Source of the DNA: Actinomycetota bacterium
GTDB taxonomy: Bacteria > Actinomycetota > Thermoleophilia > Gaiellales > Gaiellaceae
Direction: 5' to 3'
Assembly (NCBI GenBank): GCA_013694685.1
Contig: JACDBY010000401.1
Span: 1-7,011, forward strand
Length of the DNA stretch: 7,011 bases
Shown here: positions 1 to 5,266 of the stretch, piece after piece
Numbering within the stretch: the first letter of the stretch is position 1
Layout: each line of letters begins with the position of its first letter
Notes under the pieces: generated by a model
Seen by the model: the letters and a program-made list of their open reading frames with translations, nothing else
The model's database searches: none
Told to the model about the DNA's origin: nothing
Position numbers and translations under genes: made by a program

Positions 1-727
1 CGTCGTCGGTGCCACGCACCACGACGTCGGCGCCCTCGCGCTCGACCGCAAGCGTGAAGGTCGCACCGGGGCCGGCGTAGCGAATCGCGTTCTCCGCGAG
101 GTTCTGCGCGACGACGCGGATCATGCGTGGCCTGATCGCGAGCTCGAGGTCGATGTCGCCCTCCACGGCGAGAGCCACATCCGCCCGGTTCGCCCGTTCG
201 TCGAGCTCCGCCGCAACCGCGTCGAGCTCGGGCCGAACGGCGACCGAGCCGAGCGAGACGACGCGTGTCCCCGATTCGAGCTCGCTGAGGAAGAGCACCT
301 CGTCGATCAGCTCGCGGATCTGCTCGACCTCGGCGCGGGCACGATCGACGAGCCCGAGGACGTCCTCGCCCGGGAGCGTCGCGGTCTCTAGCAACGAGAG
401 CAGCCGGGCGAGGGGCGTCCGCAACTCGTGCGAGACGGCGGCGGTGAACCCTGCGCGCAGCTCCTCGTACGCCGTCAGGTCGCCGCCGCGGCTGAGGTAC
501 ACGAGCCGCTCGCGCCGGCCGTCTACGTCATAGGGAACGACGAGCGGGATGATCCCCGCATCGCCCGAGAGCAGCCCGTCAGGGATGCGCTCGCCCTCGC
601 GCAGCCCCTGCAGCGACTGACGTGCGCGACGGCTCGCCGTGAGCACCCGGTCCTCGTCGTCGAGCACGACGACCGACTCGCGGCTCTCCTCGAGGAGTAC
701 TCGTCCTCGTGTCGCGTCGGCGTTCAT
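1..727 (-). CDS. Sensor histidine kinase, soluble, PAS-like + HisKA + HATPase (partial, C-terminus off window)
   Basis: This is a two-component sensor kinase that autophosphorylates on a histidine and passes the phosphate to a response regulator. About 242 residues are visible. Residues 10-80 look like a degenerate PAS-type sensor fold (ESVVVLDDEDRVLTASRRA). The HisKA dimerisation helix follows, with H-box VSHELRTPLARL (phospho-acceptor His100), and then the ATPase domain with N-box QNLAENAIRYA (Asn213). The reading frame leaves the window within the expected D-D-G of the G1 box, so the rest of the ATP site is unseen. No transmembrane segment or signal peptide is visible, so a cytoplasmic sensor is likely. 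The ATG at 727 is used; a GTG two codons upstream (733) is the only alternative, because an in-frame TAG precedes it. It is divergent from the RTX gene, with about 100 bp between. The regulator at 1615-2310 is a possible partner, but another could lie beyond the left edge. Confidence 0.9.
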   Translation of the reverse strand, partial: MNADATRGRVLLEESRESVVVLDDEDRVLTASRRARQSLQGLREGERIPDGLLSGDAGIIPLVVPYDVDGRRERLVYLSRGGDLTAYEELRAGFTAAVSHELRTPLARLLSLLETATLPGEDVLGLVDRARAEVEQIRELIDEVLFLSELESGTRVVSLGSVAVRPELDAVAAELDERANRADVALAVEGDIDLELAIRPRMIRVVAQNLAENAIRYAGPGATFTLAVEREGADVVVRGTDD

Positions 728-766
728 GCTCACGTCGTTCTAACAAACGTCTGACCCACGGCTTGC

Positions 767-777
767 GTGTGCCACAC
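767..777. promoter_or_regulatory. Small palindrome in the divergent kinase/RTX promoter gap
   Basis: GTGTG-C-CACAC is a perfect 5-bp-arm inverted repeat in the 106-bp gap between the divergent histidine kinase and RTX genes. Its position fits a shared operator. However, the arms are short and no partner regulator is known, so this is a weak candidate. Confidence 0.2.
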
Positions 778-820
778 GAGCGCTTCATGCGGAGGACGGT
801 GAATGAGGCCGTCAACCGAC

Positions 821-828
821 AGGGAGGT
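821..828 (+). promoter_or_regulatory. Ribosome binding site of the RTX gene
   Basis: AGGGAGGT sits 5 nt before the ATG at 834. It is the clearest Shine-Dalgarno sequence in the window. It fixes the start at 834 and argues against the out-of-frame ATG at 803. Confidence 0.75.
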
Positions 829-833
829 CTGCA

Positions 834-1475
834 ATGAAGCGCAAGGCACTCGGACTGCTCGTGACGGCGATCGCGCTGACCATCGTCTCGAGCGCAGTCG
901 CCGCGGTGATCGACGGCACGCCCGGCGACGACCGGCTGCGCGGGACGCCCAACGCCGACGTGATCACTGCGCGTGGGGGGAACGACTTCGTCAACGCGCT
1001 CGCCGGGAACGACCTGATCCGCGCGGGCGGCGGCGACGACGTCGTCCAGGGCGACTATGGCAGCGACACGACCTTCGGCGGCTCCGGCTCCGACCGGATC
1101 CGCTCCGGAGGGTCGGACGACGTGGCCTGGGGCGGCTCGGGTGGCGACGCCGTCTACGGCGGCGACGGTCCCGACGAGCTCCACGGCGGCTCCGGCCCCG
1201 ACACGGTGGCCGGTGGATCCGGTGACGACCGGCTCTGGGCCGGTCCGGGCTCCGACACCGTCTCCGGTGGCGACGGGGACGACGTCCTCCACGCGCTCGC
1301 CGGCGACACCGACCCGGACACGCTCCTCTGCGGACCGGGTCGCGACACGGCGAAGGTGCTCGGCTCCGAGCGCTCGACGACGACGATCCGCGGGTGCGAG
1401 ACGATCATCGTGATCGTGAACCGCTCGGCCGAGGACGAGGCTGCGGAAGGCGACCGCGACGCGGACGCCGAGTAG
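834..1475 (+). CDS. Secreted RTX-type (hemolysin-like repeat) calcium-binding protein
   Basis: This 213-aa exported protein is built from tandem RTX nonapeptides (GGxGxDxUx). Such repeats fold as a parallel beta-roll that binds Ca2+ outside the cell. Residues 1-24 form a Sec signal peptide: MKRK, a hydrophobic core, then SSAVAA before Val25. Around a dozen repeats follow, from about residue 27 to 155 (GGNDFVNAL, GGDDVVQGD, SGPDTVAGG, DGDDVLHAL). After the repeats, Cys166 and Cys188 may form a disulfide that caps the roll. The last 15 residues are strongly acidic (EDEAAEGDRDADAE). There is no catalytic or adhesin domain and no C-terminal type I secretion region; an N-terminal signal is the usual form in actinobacterial RTX-repeat proteins. 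It has a strong ribosome binding site at 821-828 and lies between a divergent kinase and a response regulator. The export and Ca2+ roles are inferred from the repeat family; the biological role is unknown. Confidence 0.85.
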   Translation: MKRKALGLLVTAIALTIVSSAVAAVIDGTPGDDRLRGTPNADVITARGGNDFVNALAGNDLIRAGGGDDVVQGDYGSDTTFGGSGSDRIRSGGSDDVAWGGSGGDAVYGGDGPDELHGGSGPDTVAGGSGDDRLWAGPGSDTVSGGDGDDVLHALAGDTDPDTLLCGPGRDTAKVLGSERSTTTIRGCETIIVIVNRSAEDEAAEGDRDADAE

Positions 1476-1480
1476 GGGTG

Positions 1481-1501
1481 ATTCCGCGCTCCGCGCGGAA
1501 T
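1481..1501. repeat. Palindromic hairpin, member-like of the widespread 'VIPRSARND' dispersed repeat
   Basis: ATTCCGCGC, a 3-nt loop, and GCGCGGAAT form a perfect 9-bp-arm hairpin 5 nt after the RTX stop. Read in one frame with its flanks it spells VIPRSARND, a peptide that recurs in mis-annotated small ORFs of many bacteria, where a dispersed palindromic repeat has been translated. It may also help end RTX transcription, but no T-tract follows. Confidence 0.6.
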
Positions 1502-1502
1502 G

Positions 1503-1519
1503 ACCTAGGCCTGCTAGGT
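1503..1519. repeat. Short inverted repeat ACCTAG-N5-CTAGGT
   Basis: These are perfect 6-bp arms with a 5-nt spacer, wedged between two stronger hairpins. It may be part of a compound repeat element running from 1481 to 1551. Confidence 0.4.
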
Positions 1520-1521
1520 GG

Positions 1522-1551
1522 ATCGGGGGCTCGCGCAAGCGAGTCCCCGAT
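1522..1551 (+). terminator. Strong GC hairpin with GCAA (GNRA) tetraloop, likely terminator or repeat arm
   Basis: ATCGGGGGCTCGC pairs with GCGAGTCCCCGAT over 13 bp with a single G-U wobble, closed by a GCAA loop on a C-G pair, a very stable GNRA tetraloop. It lies between the RTX gene and the response-regulator operator. A T-run is absent, so this is not a textbook intrinsic terminator. Rho-assisted or tract-less termination, or an RNA stability element, are the options. Confidence 0.5.
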
Positions 1552-1582
1552 ACACCATCTGGTTACCATTCCTTTACCACAC
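1550..1582 (+). promoter_or_regulatory. Candidate OmpR/PhoB-type operator: three 11-bp-spaced ACCA direct repeats
   Basis: TTACCA at 1563-1568 recurs exactly 11 bp later at 1574-1579, and ACACCA stands exactly 11 bp earlier at 1552-1557. Direct repeats at 11-bp spacing, one per helical turn, are the known binding layout of OmpR/PhoB-family winged-helix regulators, including actinobacterial Pho boxes. The array ends 33 bp before the start of a regulator gene of that very family, so autoregulation is the simplest reading. A TANNNT box (TACCAT, 1564-1569) overlaps it. Confidence 0.5.
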
Positions 1583-1599
1583 GCGCGACGGCGTGGTAG

Positions 1600-1609
1600 C
1601 ACCATGGTG
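1600..1609. promoter_or_regulatory. Perfect 10-bp palindrome over the regulator's ribosome-binding region
   Basis: CACCATGGTG is a perfect palindrome ending 5 nt before the TTG start at 1615, overlapping the only G-rich stretch that could act as ribosome binding site. TACCAC and GTGGTA (1575-1580 and 1593-1598) form a further inverted pair just upstream. It could be an operator or a small RNA stem. Confidence 0.3.
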
Positions 1610-1614
1610 GTCGC

Positions 1615-2310
1615 TTGTCGAAGATCTTGATCATCGAGGACGATGACGTGATCGCCCAGGGGATGGCCCGCCATCTCCAGGCAGCGGGTTTCGACGCGGT
1701 CGGTGTCGCGAACGGGGAGACCGGCCTCGCGCGTCTGCGGTACGAGCGGCCGGACGTCTGCGTCCTCGATCTGATGCTCCCGGGGCTCGACGGCTGGAAG
1801 GTGATCGAGCAGGCGCGCGGCGAGGGAATCGGTACCCCGATCGTCGTGGTCTCGGCCCGCGGCACGGAGCACGACCGCGTCCACGCTCTCGAGATCGGGG
1901 CCGACGACTACCTCGTGAAGCCGTTCTCGATGAAGGAGCTCGTGGCACGGGTCGGGGCGGCCGCCCGGCGCGGCACCCGCGCGCAGGATCCTCGTCGCGG
2001 CGAGGAGATCGTGATCGAGGAGCTGCGGCTCGATCCGCGGAATGTGCAGGCGTACGTCGACGGCGAGAGCGCGGAGCTGACGCCGACTGAGTTCCGCCTC
2101 ATCTACACGCTCGCCCTCGACGTAGGTCGGGTGCTCACTCGCGACGAGCTGTTGCAGCGGGTGTGGGGCCGCCGTGCCTCGCACCGCGATCGCACCGTCG
2201 ACGTCTTTGTCCGCAAGCTGCGAGAGAAGATCGACAGCCGCTCGTCGCACCACACGTTCCTCCAGACGCGCTACGGCGTCGGCTACAAGCTCGAAGCCGA
2301 GGCGAAGTAG
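1615..2310 (+). CDS. Response regulator, OmpR/PhoB family (receiver + winged helix)
   Basis: This 231-aa DNA-binding response regulator is the output half of a two-component system. The receiver domain (about residues 1-118) has the acidic pocket Glu8/Asp9/Asp10, the phospho-acceptor Asp52 (VLDLMLPGLDG), Ser80 in place of the switch Thr, and Lys102 (YLVKPF). The C-terminal winged helix (about 130-228) carries LTPTEFRLI, the RTVDVFVRKLREKI recognition helix and the TRYGVGYKL wing. All key residues and a normal length indicate a working protein. The start is TTG at 1615: an in-frame TAG at 1597-1599 is followed by no other start codon, and a near-perfect ILIIEDD beginning follows. The ribosome binding site is weak (GGTGG). 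An array of 11-bp direct repeats upstream suggests autoregulation. The kinase at 1-727 is a plausible partner. Target genes cannot be told from sequence. Confidence 0.93.
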   Translation: MSKILIIEDDDVIAQGMARHLQAAGFDAVGVANGETGLARLRYERPDVCVLDLMLPGLDGWKVIEQARGEGIGTPIVVVSARGTEHDRVHALEIGADDYLVKPFSMKELVARVGAAARRGTRAQDPRRGEEIVIEELRLDPRNVQAYVDGESAELTPTEFRLIYTLALDVGRVLTRDELLQRVWGRRASHRDRTVDVFVRKLREKIDSRSSHHTFLQTRYGVGYKLEAEAK

Positions 2311-2314
2311 AAAC

Positions 2315-2343
2315 GGGGTCTGTCCCCGCAGGGGACTGACCCC
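2315..2343. repeat. Nested inverted repeat after the response regulator (REP-like, possible terminator)
   Basis: GGGGTC-T-GTCCCC, a GCA loop, then GGGGAC-T-GACCCC form two 13-nt arms that pair throughout except for one central T-T mismatch. Each arm is itself a near-palindrome, so the element could also form two small hairpins. It starts 5 nt after the regulator stop codon, a terminator position, but no T-run follows. A related sequence lies inverted at 2394-2417. Confidence 0.6.
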
Positions 2344-2393
2344 TGTGCGACCGACCTTGCGGTGCCATCGACGCTCGCTCGTCGCGCGGGAAA

Positions 2394-2417
2394 CAGGCCT
2401 CTGCGGGGCCAGTCCCC
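2394..2417 (-). repeat. Second, inverted copy of the GGGGxCTGxCCCC repeat
   Basis: Read on the minus strand, these 24 bases match the first 24 bases of the element at 2315-2343 at 20 positions (GGGG-A-CTG-G-CCCCGCAG at its start). Two related palindromic units facing each other about 50 bp apart is the layout of REP doublets (REPIN/BIME-like elements). The local hairpin is CGGGG-CCAGT-CCCCG (2404-2418). Confidence 0.45.
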
Positions 2418-2434
2418 GGGCCTAGTCTCACTGA

Positions 2435-2440
2435 TATAGT
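2435..2440 (+). promoter_or_regulatory. Candidate -10 box of the marR-MFS operon
   Basis: TATAGT is a good -10 hexamer in otherwise GC-rich DNA. It would place the transcript start about 5 nt before the ATG at 2452, giving an almost leaderless mRNA, in agreement with the lack of any ribosome binding site. No convincing -35 box is visible. Confidence 0.45.
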
Positions 2441-2452
2441 TCGTCTTACGAA
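2440..2452. promoter_or_regulatory. Candidate MarR operator overlapping promoter and start codon
   Basis: TTCGT-CTT-ACGAA is a perfect 5-bp-arm inverted repeat that begins on the last base of the -10 box and ends on the A of the marR start codon. MarR-family proteins usually bind short imperfect palindromes over their own promoter and repress it until a ligand binds. The position fits autorepression of the marR-MFS pair. The site assignment is an inference. Confidence 0.5.
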
Positions 2453-2895
2453 TGATTCGTGAGACTACGCTTTCTTCGCTCGAGCTCGCTGAAGAGCTCC
2501 GACCCTTGCTCCTGCGCCTGGCGCGGAACCTGCGGCGGGAGACCGACGCGCTCGGCGTGACCTCGCACCAGGCGACGCTCCTCGCGCTCGTCCAGTCCCG
2601 TCCCGGCCTCTCGCTCCGCGAGCTGGCGTTCGAGGAAGGCATCTCCGCTCCGTCGCTCTCGGGGCACGTCGACCGGCTCGAGGGTGCAGGGCTGCTACGC
2701 CGGGTTCGCTCGAGTGACGACCGCCGGCGGGTCGGGCTCGAGCTCACACGCGAAGGGACGATGCTCCTGAAGCGCGTGCGTGCGCGGCGGACCACATGGC
2801 TCGCGACACGGCTCGAGCAGCTCTCCGAGCACGAGCGCGACCTGCTCGAGCGGGCGCTGCCGGCGCTCGCGGCCCTCCTGGAGCCGCGCACGTGA
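2452..2895 (+). CDS. MarR-family transcriptional regulator
   Basis: This 147-aa dimeric winged-helix regulator has the normal MarR length. The order is: N-terminal dimerisation helix (about 7-34), VTSHQATLLALV helix (36-47), helix-turn-helix LSLRELAFEEGISAPSLSGHVDRLEGAGLL (53-82), the wing with the family's D-x-R signature (SSDDRRRVGLELT, 87-99), and C-terminal dimerisation helices (100-140). It most likely represses the operon and is released by a small hydrophobic or aromatic ligand; the ligand cannot be read from sequence. The ATG at 2452 overlaps a perfect inverted repeat and has no Shine-Dalgarno site, so near-leaderless translation is likely. The stop codon overlaps the GTG start of the MFS transporter (GTGA), so the two are co-translated. 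Confidence 0.92.
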   Translation: MIRETTLSSLELAEELRPLLLRLARNLRRETDALGVTSHQATLLALVQSRPGLSLRELAFEEGISAPSLSGHVDRLEGAGLLRRVRSSDDRRRVGLELTREGTMLLKRVRARRTTWLATRLEQLSEHERDLLERALPALAALLEPRT

Positions 2896-4238
2896 GCGCA
2901 CTTGCGCTCGCGCTCGGCAACCGAACGTTCCGCAGCCTCCGCCGCCACCGCAACTACCGCCTCTTCTTCACCGGCCAGGTCGTGTCGCTCGCCGGGACGT
3001 GGATGCAGAACATCGCACTTGCGTGGCTCGTCATCGAGCTCTCAGGCTCCGCGCTCGCGGTCGGCGCGCTCGCGTTCTGTCGGTTTGCGCCGTTCCTCGT
3101 CTTCGGGCTCGTGGCCGGGGTGGTCGTCGATCGCCTCGACACCCGCCGCCTGCTCGTCGCCACCCAGGCGACGGCGATGGCTCTCTCCGTCGCCCTCGCG
3201 TTCGTGACGTTGTCCGGGCTCGCGAGCCTCCCGCTCGTCTACGTACTCGCAGCGCTCGGCGGCCTCGTGCTCGTGCTCGACGCGCCGGGTCGTCAGACGC
3301 TCACCTTCCAGATGGTCGGACCGCGGGAGCTTCAGAACGCCGTTGCGCTCAACTCCGGCCTCTTCAACGGCTCGCGCGTGATCGGTCCAGCCCTCGCCGG
3401 TCTCACGATCGCGCTCGTGGGCACCGGGTTCTGCTTCGTCGTGAACGCGCTGAGCTTCCTCTCGGTGCTCGTCTCGCTGCGACTCATGCGCGAGGACGAG
3501 CTGCATGCGGTCGAGAAGAGTCCCGAGACGCGGATCGTGGCGGGGATCCGCGAAGGCGTGGTGTGGACGTTCCACGCCCCTGTCGCTCGCGTCGTGCTCG
3601 CGGTCGTGACCGTCGTCAGCCTCGTCGGCTTCAACTTCCACGTTCTCGTCCCACTCCTCGCCTCGGAGACCCTTCGCGTGGGAGCCGGCATGTTCGGTCT
3701 CCTCTCATCGGTGTTCGGCCTCGGCGCGTTGACGGGCGCCCTGGCGACGGCGAGCCTCAGAGAGGCGAGCGTCCGTGCGTTCGTAGGCGGGGCGCTCGGC
3801 TTCAGTCTCGCCATGTCCCTGCTCGCGCTCGTCTCGAGTGTCCCGGCGGCGCTCGTGCTCCTGTTCGTCCTCGGTGTCAGCTTCGCGCTCTTCACCGCGA
3901 GCGCGAACGCGCTCGTACAGCTCGACGCGCCCGGCCATCTGCGCGGTCGCGTCATGAGCGTCTACCTCTTCGCGTTCGCCGGTCTCGCGCCCATCGGTGG
4001 TCTCGTCGCGGGCTCCCTCGCGGAGCTCGGGGGCACGCCGCTCGCCTTCGGGATTGCGGGCGCCTCCGGTCTCGTCACGGTAGCGTGGGCCGCCCGACGT
4101 CTCTTTCCCGCGGCGGGTCTCGCACAGTCGGCATCGCACGTCCGGGATGCCGCGGCGGCGGCGGGTTCACGTCCGTGCGATGCCGAGACGGAAACCGTAA
4201 CGCAGAAGGGGCCGCCGCGCTGCTCCCCGTCGGAGTGA
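2892..4238 (+). CDS. Major facilitator superfamily exporter (MFS_3 / EntS-like family)
   Basis: This 448-aa inner-membrane transporter probably exports small molecules by proton antiport. The N-terminus HRNYRLFFTGQVVSLAGTWMQNIALAWLV is typical of the MFS_3 group, which includes enterobactin exporter EntS and many drug efflux pumps. The cytoplasmic motif A between helices 2 and 3 is present (GVVVDRLDTRRLL, residues 76-87). Hydrophobic segments fit about 12 helices with a central polar loop near residues 200-215 (EKSPETRIV). The GTG at 2892 is chosen: it overlaps the marR stop (GTGA) and has GGAG 8 nt upstream. The longer reading from 2796 would add an Arg/Ala-rich shadow of marR. An unusual hydrophilic 36-residue tail follows the last helix. 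It converges on the formyltransferase gene 11 bp away. MarR partnership implies induced efflux; the substrate is unknown. Confidence 0.9.
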   Translation: MSALALALGNRTFRSLRRHRNYRLFFTGQVVSLAGTWMQNIALAWLVIELSGSALAVGALAFCRFAPFLVFGLVAGVVVDRLDTRRLLVATQATAMALSVALAFVTLSGLASLPLVYVLAALGGLVLVLDAPGRQTLTFQMVGPRELQNAVALNSGLFNGSRVIGPALAGLTIALVGTGFCFVVNALSFLSVLVSLRLMREDELHAVEKSPETRIVAGIREGVVWTFHAPVARVVLAVVTVVSLVGFNFHVLVPLLASETLRVGAGMFGLLSSVFGLGALTGALATASLREASVRAFVGGALGFSLAMSLLALVSSVPAALVLLFVLGVSFALFTASANALVQLDAPGHLRGRVMSVYLFAFAGLAPIGGLVAGSLAELGGTPLAFGIAGASGLVTVAWAARRLFPAAGLAQSASHVRDAAAAAGSRPCDAETETVTQKGPPRCSPSE

Positions 4239-4253
4239 TACGGCGTGCGTTAC
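4197..4253. repeat. Inverted repeat spanning the convergent gene ends
   Basis: GTAACGCA (4197-4204) and TGCGTTAC (4246-4253) are perfect 8-bp arms 41 nt apart. They embrace the end of the MFS gene, the 11-bp gap and the stop codon of the formyltransferase gene. Inside are weaker pairings (GGGG/CCCC; CTCC/GGAG). It could act as a two-way transcription stop, but the wide loop makes this uncertain. Confidence 0.3.
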
Positions 4254-5080
4254 AACCGCTCGACCGAGGTCAGCCAGAGAGGGCCGTCCCGGGCGTCGAG
4301 CCGCGGGGTCTCCGGATCTCCGGGATCGTCGAGCGTCGCTGCGAGGACGCGGAACCGATCGGGCCTGACCGTCGCGACCGGCCCGACGACGGTGCGGTCG
4401 AACATGAGTGCCCAGGCGCGCACCTGGCGCTCGAGCTCGGCGCGCGAGCGGCCGGGGTCGAGCTCGGCGTAGTCCTCGCCGAACGCCGGTGCGTACGTCA
4501 TCCCCTCGTCGGTCTGCGGATCGCCCCGGTCACCCTCCAGCACGCGGCGCAACGCCACCGGCAGGAGCTCCTGGCCGAGCGAACGGAGTGTCGGCAGGAG
4601 CCCCTCGAGCGAGGTGTCCGCCGGCATCGGACGGGAGCCCTGCGCGAGGATCGGCCCGGTGTCGAAACGGTCGTCCATCAGGTGGACGGTCATGCCCAGG
4701 TCCGGATCGCCCTCGCGAACCGCCCACGCGAACGGGAACGGGCCGCGATGGCGTGGCAAGAGCGACGGATGCGTGTTGATCACGCCCAGCGGCGGGATCG
4801 CGAGCACCTCGCGCGGCAGGAGCCACGGGTAGCCGGTGCAGAGCCCGAGGTCGGGGTCGTAGGCCCGGGTCAGCCGCTCGAGGCTCGCCTTGGCGCTCGC
4901 AAAGCAGAGGTCGAGCCCGTCGGGCGCCTCGGCGAGCAGCGCATCGCGACGGTCGGCCGCCTCGGCGTCCCTGACCGCACGCGGCCCGAGCACCGCGACC
5001 GGCGTGATTCCGACAGAGCGCGCCGACGCCACGATGTGCTCGATCGCGGGCAAGACGGTCGAGTAGATGACCGCGCGCAT
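4250..5080 (-). CDS. Formyltransferase-family protein (Fmt-like), substrate unknown
   Basis: This 276-aa cytoplasmic enzyme of the 10-formyltetrahydrofolate-dependent formyltransferase fold probably moves a formyl group onto an amine. The catalytic set is complete: Asn102 and His104 in GVINTHPSLLP, and Asp140 in RFDTGPI, matching the Asn-His-Asp triad of Fmt and PurN. The C-terminal part (about 190-276, TYAPAFGEDYAELDPGRSRAELERQVRAW) resembles the start of Fmt's tRNA-binding domain but is short; true Fmt is about 310 residues. The loop RHRGPFPFAWAV differs from Fmt's usual RGAAPIxxA. A housekeeping Fmt is therefore less likely than a paralogue acting on a metabolite or sugar. The ATG at 5080 follows an in-frame TAG at 5094-5092. 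A TANNNT box 6 nt upstream suggests a leaderless transcript. It lies downstream of korB but beyond two hairpins, so it is probably a separate unit. Confidence 0.83.
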   Translation of the reverse strand: MRAVIYSTVLPAIEHIVASARSVGITPVAVLGPRAVRDAEAADRRDALLAEAPDGLDLCFASAKASLERLTRAYDPDLGLCTGYPWLLPREVLAIPPLGVINTHPSLLPRHRGPFPFAWAVREGDPDLGMTVHLMDDRFDTGPILAQGSRPMPADTSLEGLLPTLRSLGQELLPVALRRVLEGDRGDPQTDEGMTYAPAFGEDYAELDPGRSRAELERQVRAWALMFDRTVVGPVATVRPDRFRVLAATLDDPGDPETPRLDARDGPLWLTSVERL

Positions 5081-5086
5081 CGGCTG

Positions 5087-5092
5087 ATCCTA
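5087..5092 (-). promoter_or_regulatory. Candidate -10 box for a leaderless formyltransferase mRNA
   Basis: On the minus strand TAGGAT fits TANNNT and lies exactly 6 nt before the ATG at 5080. This would put the transcript start on the A of the start codon, the standard layout of leaderless actinobacterial genes. The same bases hold a weak AGGA, so an ordinary ribosome binding site is the alternative reading. Confidence 0.35.
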
Positions 5093-5173
5093 CGGAGTCA
5101 AATGACGAGCCCGATGCCGAGACGGCAGTCGCGACCGCGTCGGGTGCCTCCATAGAAAGGTGGTCAATTGCCC

Positions 5174-5195
5174 GTGTCCGACTGAAGTCGGACAC
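5174..5195. repeat. Perfect hairpin GTGTCCGACT / AGTCGGACAC
   Basis: Two 10-bp arms with a 2-nt centre form a perfect palindromic hairpin in the 186-bp gap between korB and the formyltransferase gene. The symmetry and compactness are those of a dispersed repeat or a protein-binding site. No T-tract follows on either strand, so a terminator role is unproven. Confidence 0.55.
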
Positions 5196-5240
5196 CCAGG
5201 CCGCACGGCGCATCCGCCTTGCAACGTGCTGAGGAGGGCA

Positions 5241-5265
5241 CGTGGGAACCAGGGGTTCCCCCACG
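5241..5265 (-). terminator. GC hairpin just after korB, likely transcript end
   Basis: GGGAACC and GGTTCCC (5244-5250 and 5254-5260) pair perfectly around a 3-nt loop. Outer CGTG/CACG pairing extends the stem with a 2-nt bulge. On the minus strand it begins 1 nt after the korB stop codon. No T-run follows, so it may be a tract-less terminator or a 3'-end protecting stem. Confidence 0.5.
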
Positions 5266-5266
5266 C

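Noticed and set aside
1394..1630. A small plus-strand ORF containing VIPRSARND
   Set aside because: This peptide is the translation of a palindromic DNA repeat and overlaps the end of the RTX gene and the regulator's control region, so it is not a protein gene.
579..2253. Two long minus-strand frames (579-1538 and 1405-2253) antisense to the RTX and regulator genes
   Set aside because: They show no recognisable domains and are biased in composition. The plus-strand genes have clear domains and start signals.
2796..2891. N-terminal extension of the MFS transporter from an ATG inside marR
   Set aside because: The extra residues are Arg/Ala-rich and out of frame with the real marR product. The GTG at 2892 has a GGAG site and a GTGA overlap with the marR stop.
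2780..5155. A 791-codon open frame on the plus strand
   Set aside because: It is extremely Arg/Pro-rich without any domain, and runs through marR, the MFS gene in another frame and the antisense of the formyltransferase gene. GC-rich DNA leaves such frames open by chance.
5078..5158. A short minus-strand peptide start (MEAPDAVATAV) before the formyltransferase gene
   Set aside because: It is out of frame with the formyltransferase and runs on as an Arg-rich shadow of it. It has no motif or supporting context.
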